This document shows positions 49,073-60,400 of a DNA stretch of 64,000 nt, piece by piece (the stretch's first letter is position 1; each line of letters begins with the position of its first letter). The stretch is from the NCBI RefSeq assembly GCF_947179165.1, contig NC_077239.1, positions 71,258,134-71,322,133 of the forward strand, given 5' to 3'. A program made the position numbers and the translations under genes. The DNA is from Solanum dulcamara (taxonomy: Eukaryota; Streptophyta; Magnoliopsida; Solanales; Solanaceae). The notes beneath the pieces are model-generated. The model was given only the letters and a program-made list of their open reading frames with translations. It was not told where the DNA came from and did no database searches.

Positions 49073-50580
49073 CACCCGAAGTGCTTGCGTATAAGTCAGA
49101 TTTTATAAATTGGATTAATTTTTCTTACTATTTTATCCTTAATTTTTTTTTCTTTCAAATTATCAAAATATCTTTTACAAAACAAATTACTACAAGTCTA
49201 TAGTAAAATAACTGAGAACACTTTTTGAATAATTATAAATTTGAGTTGGGGATTCTATCACATCTCATTTATTTATTGGGTTCGAACATAAAAGGCCCTA
49301 GTCAAAACTTACAAGGTTCAAATATACCTATAAATTGTTAAATAGATCCGCCTTTAATAATAATATAATAAAAAATTCAGAGAGAAAAATACCAAATAAA
49401 AGTGCAATCTCTAATATATGGGGTTCGAATGAACCTAAAACTTGTGAGCGAGATCCTTTTTAAATAATAATAATAAATTAAAAATAATAATATAAAGAAA
49501 CACAAAATAAAAGTCCAATGTCTATAAAGGAAGAAAAACGAAAGTCGAAACTTACCCTTTTGGCAGATTTAGAGCCATTTTGACACACATGAATTTGAGT
49601 ATTGCAAGATGCCAACTCCAAAAGTTAAAAGTCAATAGCTAGGAAAAAGGTTATAGGCAAAATTTTGCGCAATCACTCATTTGTAATATTTCGTTAACAA
49701 CAATATTGAAGCAATACCCAAGATGGAAGTTTCGCCGAGTTAAAGTGGAATGAATAGAATCTCGCAATATCCTCTTAGGATCATTTCTCCCTTAAAAAAT
49801 TCTTATGCAACGAGATTAATCAAAATCTCAACGCGGATAGCAATCATCATCGGGTGGAATGCCAAAAAAAAAAAGACAAAAGTTTCCATGAAATGACAAG
49901 TGATCTCCCCAAAAGTGTCCGCTCTTGAATTTTGTTTCCTCTTAGTTTTAACCTATAAAGTGATTAATTGAACGGGTTCACTACCTGGAAATATTCTTAA
50001 CTTTTGTCGTATTGGCAAAACTAATTTATGTCCATTGGCCACGACTTATGCCCGATGGGCAACAAAAATTTTGTCTAATTCATTTGGCATAAGTTCTAGC
50101 TTTTGCCTATAAGACAGAAGTTGTGGTTAATTGTACAGATTTATTATCTTGAAAATCGTGAACTTCTGTTTTATAGACAAAATTAGTTTACGTCGATGGG
50201 CATAAAATTTTCAACGGAACAAAAAAAAAAATAAAAAATAAAGACCACCTATAAGGAGCGCATTTGTGAACTGTTTTAGCTTTATGCATGTGCAAATGAT
50301 TCGGCCCAAATTGGGCTACCGGAAGCACTGCCCCAGTTGGCCCATCTCTACTACCGTAATCATATTCAAATTACTATGTTTCTATATACAATTCACCAAG
50401 TTATGTCCGAAGTAAATTGACCTAGCTAAAGATTATCATGTAAAATTCCCATCCTTAAGTTCACTAAAAGTTATAAAATCCCTCTAATAATATTTGCATA
50501 TTCCTGTAGATTTGTCAAGTTTGACGTTCAAATTACAACATAAATGAACACAGATCAAAGAAATGAAACAGAAAGATGTA
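49073..50580. other. Intergenic DNA, nothing firm recognised
   Basis: No coding frame of note. Around 49980-50210 there are inverted and direct echoes of a cgacttatgcccgatgggc-like motif. Such repeats often mark a small decayed transposon, but ends and TSD could not be defined. Confidence 0.4.
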
Positions 50581-50589
50581 CTGCTAGGG

Positions 50590-52305
50590 AGATGGCTGAG
50601 TTGATGCGATCTATTTAGGAAGAGGTTTCATGGTATATGTTATTTGTGGACGATATAATACTGATTGATGAGACATGAGATAAAGTTAATGCTAGGTTGG
50701 AGATTTGGAGACAAACTTTAGAGTCTAAAGGGTTCGTGTTGAGCAGGACCAAAATGGAATATTTGGAGTGCAAGTTCTGTATTGCGTTGCATGAAGCGGA
50801 CGTAGAAGTAAGGCTTGCCACACATACTATTCTAGAGAGAGAAAGTTTAAGTATTTTGGGTTCGTAATCTAAGATAGAGGGGATATGATGATAAAATCAC
50901 ACATCGCATTGGGGCGGCATGGATGTAATGGAGGCTTGGCTCTGTAGTCATGTGTGATAAGAAGGTACTACCTAAACTTAAATGTAAGTTCTACATATTA
51001 GTGGTTAGACCATCCTTGTTGTATGGAGTGGAGCGCTAGCCAGTCAAGAACGCACATGTTCAGAAGATGCATGTTGCGATATGCAGATGTTGAGATGGAT
51101 ATTTGGGCATACAAGGAGAGATAAAATTAGAAATGAGGTTATCCAAGAGAAGGTGGGAGCGACCTCTGTGGCGACAAGATGAGGGAAGAGAGACTGAGAT
51201 GGTTTGGGCATGTGCAGAGGAGGTGCGCTGATCCCCTATTGAGGAGGTGCGACAGACTGGTTGTAGGGAGTACGCAAAGGGGTAGAGGTAGGCCAAAAAG
51301 GTATTAGAAAGAGGTGATTAGACAGGACATGGTGTAGCTTCATATTACCGAGGATAGGACTCTAGATAGAAAGGAGTAGGGGTGGGCATGGTTACCGAAT
51401 TACCATACCATTCCGAAATTTTTGATACCCTGATTTTGGTGTTATAGTAGTTGATATGGTATATGGTATATATTTAAAATATTTTTGGTATTCGATACGG
51501 TAATTGATATTTAGAAATAACATATTGAAATACCGAATACCATACCGAAGTATATTGTTACATAAATAACATATACATATTAAAATACTAACAAATATAC
51601 AACCTAGTATTAGTATAAACTAAATGTTCAAAAGTAGAAATTTTGACTACTCTATTTTGGTTGAAATGTATTTTAAAAGTAATTGATTAGCAAAAGGAGT
51701 TGTTTGTACTTTCTTTTGAATATATATTTCTACATGTGTAATGTGTAACTATGATACAATTGAGGACTTTTTTTTGAATTATTGAAGTTATAATACTCTA
51801 TTATACGAGTATATATTAGTCAAAGTTGAACAAACTATGATTACAGATTTAACATACCGTAAAATACTGAGATCGAACTTCAAAATATCGAATTAAATTG
51901 GTATGATAATGGTATAATAGTTTCAAAAGTACCGTACCGTACCATACCATACCATGCCCACCCCTAAAAAGGAGTAGAAATTGCATATTAGGGTTGAAGG
52001 TTAAGTAGGGCTGGAGGGTTGTCTTGCCTTGCAAAGGTTTAGGTTTGTTAGTGCATGTCGTAGTAGTAGTAGTACCCTTGTAGTTCTTGTCATATGTTGT
52101 TTATTGTGTTTTCGATTATCACACTCTTTCTTGTAGACTTTACACTACTTTTCTTATTAATGGTTATGTTTCTTCATTGTTTTCATTTTTTTTTACTTGG
52201 ATTTAATGCACTTAAACCGAAGATATTTCGAAACCAACCTCTCTAACCTCCATGAAATAATGATAAGGTCTGGAACCCATTTAGTGGGATTTCACTGTGG
52301 TTGTA
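50590..52305 (+). pseudogene. 5'-truncated RTE-type LINE copy, interrupted by a hAT element
   Basis: From about 50590 the plus strand matches, block by block, the better LINE copy at 59330-61279: the Asp-Asp catalytic region (50640-50660), LESKGFVLSRTKMEYLECKF (50725-50775) and the RLRWFGH block (51195-51215). It carries many stops and frameshifts. At 51377 a 590-bp hAT element interrupts it; the line resumes at 51967 and runs to a tgggatttcactg-type 3' end near 52300. Truncated and dead. Confidence 0.85.
51377..51966. mobile_element. hAT-type MITE, 590 bp, TAGGGGTGGGCATGG termini, nested in a LINE
   Basis: The ends TAGGGGTGGGCATGG and CCATGCCCACCCCTA are perfect 15-bp inverses. The flanking octamers gaaaggag (51369-51376) and aaaaggag (51967-51974) agree at 7 of 8. 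Subterminal sequence is rich in taccgaataccatacc-like repeats, as in the larger element at 1897-3947. No coding capacity. Because LINE sequence resumes exactly after it, the order of events is clear: LINE first, hAT later. Confidence 0.9.
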
Positions 52306-52309
52306 TAGA

Positions 52310-53786
52310 AGCGTCTGAATTAGAATATAAATAGTACGAAGACGTTGTTTGTTAAAAGCATGTAGTCTGCAAACAGCAGTCACAGTTTTCTTCCATGGAA
52401 TTGTTCCACTGATGAGTTCAAAACGAAAAAGGAAATGGAGAACTAAGCATCATTAACGACGGTAAAATGATAGAAGAACCTGAGAAACAGGACAGGGCAA
52501 AACATGTTTTTTTCTTGCAAAATACCCAACATATAACTTTCGGAACTAAGCAGACAGAACTTTGCTCGTATATCTTAGCAATGAATGAGTAACCATTAAT
52601 CATATACCACTAATCCAGACAAACTTTGAGCTGGAAGTCTTTTAAAAGTAAACGTATTTGAAATACAGAAGATGAAACTCCAAGAGATTTTACATCTCAA
52701 TGTTGTTATTCTTATACCTATAGGATGTACAGTCCTCATAGGAAGGTCATACATACAGTAGTGTAGGATGATGTTGTCATAGCCTCGACTCCTGTCAAGG
52801 AGTAGAACAACTAATTCAGTATATGCTGATATAGTAATGATATTGATGCAACAGGAAAGAATATTCATTCAAATAAACATATTGATGCAACATGAAAGAA
52901 TGTCCATTCAAATAAACATAAGACTGCATAGATAAAAGGATCTACGTTGTTAAAACCCTTCAAAATCCCTGCCACACCGGTGTTGATACGACACAATTTG
53001 GGCGTGTGTGTGGAATCCACACGGATTTGGTCAACTCACTTTGGATGCTTTAACTACATCTATGACCAAGAAATATAGATTGTGTGGGTATTGGGTTGAT
53101 TTTTGGGTTTATGTATAATACATATAGTTATATAAAATCCGAGAACGCTTTTTATTAAACGAGATATCTTATGAATAAAATATTAGGTCTATAAGAAATT
53201 AAATTTTATTAGTTTTAGTTCAAAAACTTTAATTAATCAAAATATATTCGTATATTCGTATATATGTTGTAATAGACATTTATTGGTCGTATCTCAGCAT
53301 CAGTATCCGCACTCAGATCCATATCCCGGAATCTTAAAATTTATGTAATGAAGAATCTGAGCTCTAGATCTGCACCCGTTACCTTCTGAGCAACGAAGAT
53401 AAGGATATTTGGTCCAAGCAGGAGCTACAATGACTTTTGACCCAAAATGTGGGCCAGTTATGGCACCAATGCATATGTTTTGCAGGCTTTTAGAAGTCTT
53501 GAGCTACATTTTTTAGTAAAATCAACAAGCAGCGAAAAGGATAAGTACCGGCCACCAAACAAAGATGGAAGACAGCAGTGTCAAGGAATAATGAGGATGG
53601 CAAACAAAGATGAAAAAGACCGAGGAGTTTAGAATACAACAGAAAGACGATTAGATACAAAGAGCGAGCTAGCATGGTTGACTCAAATTTTGCAGGTTTT
53701 TAAAAGTGATACTTTGACCTTCTCTGGAGTAACATTATGAATCATAGTATTTGTGTGATTCAGCAAGGAAAGCTAACCAACAAGAT
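52310..53786. other. Intergenic DNA between the LINE and the MCCA 3' end
   Basis: No exon-like frame. The 52960-53400 part contains a vertebra of GC-richer words (ccacaccggtgttgatacg, tccgcactcagatccatatc, ctagatctgcacccgttac) that resemble a decayed dispersed repeat. I cannot assign it to a family. Confidence 0.4.
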
Positions 53787-53789
53787 TAA

Positions 53790-54160
53790 GAGCCCGTTTG
53801 GATGGGTTTAAAAAAAGTAATTTTTATGTATGAAGTGCTTTTAGAACTTTAAAGTGCTGAAAGTTATTTTTATAAATAAGCAGTTGAGTGTTTGGATAAA
53901 AGTGCTTAAATGAGGAAAATTATGTGAATTTTAGGGTTAAAAGAATAAAAAGGGTAGTTTGGAAATTTAGTTAAAATATAAGGGATATAAAAGTAATTTC
54001 CATGGTCAAAGAAAATGAACACTTAGAAAAAAAAAAAGTTAGGAATCCTAACTTTTCATTTTTGACTGACTTTAAGAACTTTCTGGCTTAAAGTTAGCAT
54101 TAGTCAAACACGTCCAAAAGCTGAAAAGGGGACCAACTTAAAGCCAATCCAAACGGGCTC
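53790..54160. mobile_element. Tourist/Harbinger-type MITE, 371 bp, TAA TSD
   Basis: The left end GAGCCCGTTTGGATGGG pairs with the inverted right end GAGCCCGTTTGGATTGG. The trinucleotide TAA is at both borders (53787-53789 and 54161-54163). A 3-bp TAA/TTA TSD and a GGGCCCGTTTGG-like terminus are typical of PIF/Harbinger-derived MITEs. It lies just downstream of the carboxylase gene, possibly in its 3' untranslated region. Confidence 0.82.
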
Positions 54161-54386
54161 TAAGAACAAAAGTTCTCACTTCATTATGCAAAGTAGACAT
54201 TCCACCTAAACATGCAGAATCATGTGCATGGAAATTTTGACTAAGCAAATCAAGGATATATATATATAGGAATACTCTTAGTGCCCTTTTGCTTCCCCAA
54301 AACCACTTCTTGCTGTGATTTTGTTATGTTATCCAATTCTCTTTGAGAAATTCATTCATCAATGAGAATGCAATAATATCTAGGAT

Positions 54387-54440
54387 TCATATTATCCTAC
54401 TTTTGCTTGATGCCCAGAATGTTAAAAACACCATAGCAGC
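54387..54440 (-). CDS. Possible terminal coding exon of MCCA
   Basis: After the penultimate exon (ending FSLK, donor GTTAG at 54535) an acceptor catcag at 54441 would add 17 residues starting [11 protein letters not shown] and stop at 54387. Retention of the intron would instead end the protein after about 20 other residues. Neither C-terminus is one I recognise, so the call is tentative. Confidence 0.3.
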   Translation of the reverse strand, partial: AAMVFLTFWASSKSRII

Positions 54441-57400
54441 CTGATGCTTGCTCCCAATGTTTAAAATGTTCTATGCAATATTTATTAAATATAAATGTGA
54501 ACGAAGTCCATGAATCTTAAGAAGAGAAGACTAACCTTGAGAGAAAAGAGTTTGATACCATCTTGGACCGATTGGCCCACTTTAACTTCAAGCCCTTTTA
54601 CATAACCATTAGCTGGTGCTTTCACGACATGCTACTCATAGAAGATGTAAAGGGCAGCGAAAGTAATAAATTAAAACCAGCCAAAACAATAAAGCCACTC
54701 AGGAGATATTAATCTTAAGCTGTGGTTGTAATATACACACCTCCATCTTCATTGCTTCTAATACTAACACAGGTTGTCCCTCCTGAACTTTCTCCGCATC
54801 CTTCACCAATACTTTAACCACTAGACCAGCCATTGGTGCAATCACGGTGCCAGAAGGATAAGATGTCGCCACCCTAGCAGGTTTGTCTATCGTTTCGTCA
54901 TCATCATAAATTTCAAGGCCCATCCTATGTTTAAAGTGATGTTGATAGTCGCCATGCCAGATGTGAATATGCTCAATTTGATCCTGCAAAAATGGAAGTT
55001 TGTCTAACTAAATTTGGATAGAGTTTTTCCTTGGCAACCACTGCATTCTTGATCAAGGGGCATCAGATTCTCATGAACCAAGACAAAATGTGCTAAAGAT
55101 ATGCAAACCCTTTATCTTTAGTCCAAATTGTATTTAGTGGACTAAGTTGCACCATTCCAACACTCCCTGAAAAAAATCTACACCTGGGATCCCTAGAGGG
55201 TTAATCTTTCTCTCTTCTTTTTTCTTTTTCATTGGTTACTAGATTGGAAGTAGTGTTAGAAACCAGTGTTCTTAATAGCGAAATGTGCAAAAAAAAAGAA
55301 AGTCCATAGGGCCTGAAGCAAAAAGTGAGAAGACAAGTGCACGCTTCTTTGAAGCAAAGTGCACAATTCACAACCTTAAAGAATTCTTAATATTATATAA
55401 ATTTAGTACGTTAATTAATCACATTGTTGTGCAATGTTAGGCATTTCAATAACCCCAGCCTCAGCCTAAACATAGTTGTGCGCTTGTCAGTCAATATGTA
55501 TGCCAGGACAGCTTGAAGATAAGGACCTGAATTATAAGGTGTTACCTTGGAGTAAGCTGCCAAGCAGACATTTAGGCTTAGGCCATCCACTTCAACTCTA
55601 TAGTCATTGTTGCTTAATTGTGTCACTTGGATCTCCAAACCAGGGGAACTGCTTTCTCCTGTCTAAAGATATAGATTATTTTGCTGCAAATGGAAAAACT
55701 TAAAGGCAAAAATAAACTTGACTATAGTAATACTTTTATATCAAACTGAGAAATTATTATTACCTCAACTAGGTATTTCCCATCTGGCAAATAGGTGATG
55801 GAGACTGTTAAAAGATTTGAACCGCTAATACTGTATTGATTCTCCCATTCAAGATCCACTGTTCGCTTAGCAAAATGATTGACTCTGAATGGAGGATTAC
55901 CATACCACAAATGGAGGCCTCCTGCTTAAGAGAACAGATCAATAAACTACGCATCAGCTGTCCGGATTAAAGCATGCCTTAGCTAAACACAACAGGATAT
56001 TAGTATTCACCAGGAGCCTTATCCTTAAAGGCTGCAAGTTCATTTTGGCAAATGCATGAAGCTACAATGGATGCAGCATGTTTGGCAGCACTAACAGCTT
56101 TTTCCACTGATATTGAATTGGAACCGTCTATGAACAGATCATCCTTGTACCGCTCAATAAAATGAGTTTCTACTTCACCATTTTGAAAAGCCCTATGACT
56201 GGCAAGCTTAATGAGAAAGTCTATATTGGTGGGTAAACCTGCAACCTTCATTAAATGACCAGTGATTAGATCTCAATTACTAGAGTATTCTTCATTATAA
56301 ACTATTTAATCTGAATCAATACCTGCAAAACAGGCCAACACAAAAGAAAAAATCATACCTGAAACTTTGACAAGCAATCCTTCATCTTTATCAGTGCTGA
56401 AAGGCGGTCCTGTCCCCATACTACTAGCTTTGCAATCATGGGATCATAATGCATGCTTACTGTGTCCCCTTCCTCAACTCCAGTCTCAACTCTAACTGCA
56501 ATTTTGTATTAAAGTCGTGCAAGTGCAAAATATACAGCTTAACAATAATTAGCAATTTGCATAATCAGAAAGGCAAATATACTGATAGATGATAAGCAGA
56601 GAATCCTCTATGGGTTAAGCTCAGAACTTCATTAAACTATAGCAATTAGCTTTAGTAAATATGTTATAGTATCAGTCAGAAAACTGTTGAATCCAGTGTT
56701 ATCAAAGGCGAAAAGCGCAAAAAAGCTCTAAGGTCTGTTGGGGCTTTAAGCGCAAAGCGCAAATAAAGCATGGGCTTTAATGAAAAAAGGCGCAAAGGGA
56801 CAAAAAAATACAAATATATATGTTTAGTCCAAGACTAATAATTATAAACATGAATGACAAATATATGAACAAAGAAATTGAAAAAAAAACTATGATAAAG
56901 TGAAATATCAATTGTTTAGTGTCCCTTCATTAAAAGAGGCTCATTGGCAAGGAAAAGTTTGCCTTCGAACCTCGCTGACGACACTGAAGTGAACATAAAG
57001 CGAGGCGAAGCACTCAACACGTTTTGAGCCTCGCTTCAAGGCTTAAGCACGCCTTTGACTACACTGGTTGAATCAGCCACTGATGCTTGTGTATCAGGTA
57101 GGCAGCAGTGCGGCCCTTCCCTAGGCCCTGCATGAACCTGGGATGCTCTGTGCACTGGGCTGTCCTTTTTTTATCAGTCAGCAAATTGAGCAACCTAGCT
57201 TGATACTTCAAAGGCCTTGAAGTAATTGACTACTAGATCGAGTTGAAAAGCTTTTGGCTAGCAGTGTAAAAGGAAATCCAGCTGGGGAGAGAGACCCTAA
57301 TTTTAGTTCTGAGTCAAATGATTCCATATAACAATTTTTGACATAAAAACACTGATAGATCTCCCAGAAAGCCATTCATACATTTCTTCTGAGTGGATCC

Positions 57401-60400
57401 AGTTTCATTTTTTATAAATAACAGAAACTCTTCAGAAATGTGAGAATGGGTAGCAAGTGCTGGTATTCCTATTCAACACCATGGAAGCAGTTATGCATCT
57501 GCTCATACATTTTGCAGCTATGGGTCATGCTTTTTACATGGAAACTTGTTTCACATTTAAGATTTGATGCTAGTACGGTTAGAAAAACAATCTACACAAA
57601 TCAAGGAACAAAGTGGAGTTGATATGATAAGAAAGTTAACAGAATTGCTAAAATATCTTGTTCCCTCTCGAAAGATCGAGGGTTCTATCATGTTTCCTCA
57701 GTAGCAACCCACTTAAAGGAGGCCTAATGTAACATTTCATAAATAAGATGATCATAGTATGGATCCGCACCTGCTGATGTAACTGTAACAGGACAATAAC
57801 GATGAAGAACACCAGTTGCTGGAAGAAATCCTTTTGGAACATTTTCAGCATAAATTCGGGCTTCAAAAGCATGACCTGGCATTAAACTGACAAACATCAG
57901 TATCTATAAATTCTTCCATATGCTTTAGGGTTTAAAATTAACTTAAAACTCCTAGATTTGTTTCCAGTTAAAGAGTTTTCTGCAGCAGTTTACTTCAGAG
58001 AACATTTTTCACGAATGAATTTCACTGATAAATTATATTAAGCTCATATTGTGTTAGTCCAAGTTTAGTAGGGGAGCCTTGGAGTAACTGGTAAAGTTGT
58101 TGTCATGTGACCAGGAGGTGACGGGTTCAAGCCTTGGAAACAGCCTCTGGCAGAAATGCAAGGTAAGGCTGCATACAATAGACCCTTGTGGTCGGGCCCT
58201 TCCCCGGACCCTGCACATAGCGGGAGCTTTAGTTCACCGGGCTGCCCTTTATTGTGTTAGTCCAAGTTTGAAATGGGAAATTTTCCCTGAACCATGTCCA
58301 TGCATTGACTACATTAACAAGAAGAAAAACTTTTTGTTATAATGAAACGCAGCTTCCCTCCATGGGTTAAGGGGTCGTTCGGTTGTTGGTTAGAGTTGTA
58401 CATGTATTAGTAATGCAGGGATAGAGATTAGTTATGAGGGAATGTATGTATTATTTCATGCAGGATAGTAGATAGAATAACTAATACATGGATAACTAAA
58501 CCCTGCATAAAAGGGGGAGCTCCTGGGAGGGGTAAAAAGAAACCTCGTTTGCTTGCTGGTTAGAGTTGTACATGCATTAGTAATGCAAGGATAGAAATTA
58601 GTTATAAGGGAATTTATATATTATTTTATGCAGATTTTATGCAGGGGGTTAGTTATTCTATCTTCTACCCTGCATAAAATAATACATAGATTCTCTTATA
58701 ACTTATACATGTATTAGTTATGTGGGTTTGTAAATAGGTAACTGAACATCGTACTTGGTATGCTGAATTTTATACATAATTAAAATGCTACCAAACATGG
58801 TACTAGTTATGTTGATTTTAATACATGAATAATTCACTTCCTAAACAACAACCAAACGAAGTACTCGATTTGGATTGTGTTATTAAAAGACTATAGAAAT
58901 GTCAATACCACTCAAAAGTTAAGATTTTCACTAAGCATTACTGGATCTAGTTATGCTACAAAGATGATATTATATTAATCAAGGCATCACTTTCCGTAAA
59001 CGGTTCTCAATTTCAGGTAAGCCTTTGAATTGCTGCCAATATTATGACATTAAAATAAGTTTCTGTTTTATATTACTTGTAAAAGAACAGACATATCAGT
59101 TAAACTTCTGTGCAAGTGATTGTTCTACTGACTTAAGTATTTATCCCTTCTTTTTTAAAGACAAGACATTTCACAAAAAGTCCCATGTTGGTGCAAAGAG
59201 AAATATAGTACAATCTGTGCATATGACTCTGCTCAAGTCATCCATCACTTTCCACCAAGTTTGACCAGCTATCCATACAACATGTTATTATCTCTTTACA
59301 GCAAAAATACATACAAGTGAGATAGAACAACAACAACAACGACGACTCAGTGAAATCCCACAACGTGGAGTCTAGGGAGGGTAAAGTGTAATCAGACTTG
59401 ACTCCTACCAAGGTAGGACGGCTGTTTCCGAAAGACCCTCGGCTCAATAAAATCAAATAAAATCAAAAAAGAAGTCAGATAAGAATAAGAAGTTCAAAGA
59501 TTTATGGAAAAACAAGTAACGAAAGCAAAAGCAACCTAGATAAAATAGAACAATCAAAGTACAGAAAGTAATGAAAGTAATAAATAATAATAGACAACAG
59601 ACCACAGGGAAACATAGTGTGCTAATACGCCTACTAATAAGGAATAATAACGAGACTATGAACTAGCCTTCTATCCTAATATGGGTCCTCCACACCCTTC
59701 TATCTAAGGTCATATCCTCGGTAAGTTGTAATTGCGTCATGTCCTGTCTAATCACCTCTCTCCAATATTTCTTCGGCCTACCCCTACCTCTTCTGAAACC
59801 ATCCATGGCTAACCTCTCACACCTCCGCACTGGGACATCTGTGTTTCTCCTCTTCACATGCCCAAACCATCTCAGTCGCATTTTCCGCATCTTGTTTTTC
59901 ACCTAGGCCACTCCTACCTTGTCCCGAATAGTCTCGTTTCTAATCCTGTCACTCCTGGTATGCCCACACATCCATCTCAACATTCTCATTTCAGCAACTT
60001 TCATCTTTTGAACGTGGGATACCTTAAATGGCCAACACTCCGCCTCGTATAACATAGCCGGTCTAACCACCACTTTGTAGAACTTGCCCTTAAGTTGTGG
60101 AGGCACCTTCTTGTCACATAGCACACCGGAAGCGAGCCTCCATTTCATCCACCCTGCCCCAATATGATGTGTGACATCATCGTCAATCTCCCCGCTGCCT
60201 TGCATAATAGACCCAAGGTACTTGAAACTACTCTTCTTTTGAATGGCCTGGTCACCAAGCCTAACTTCCGTGCCAACCTCCTGAGGTGTCTCACTGAACT
60301 TGCACTCTAAGTACTTTGTCTTGGTCCTACTCAGCTTAAACCCTTTAGACTCCAAGGTCTGTCTCCAATCCTCCAGCTTAGCGTTAACTCCGCTGCGAGT

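Noticed and set aside
50640..50680. Asp-Asp polymerase-like motif as evidence of an active enzyme
   Set aside because: It belongs to the LINE relic, where surrounding stops and frameshifts rule out a functional protein.
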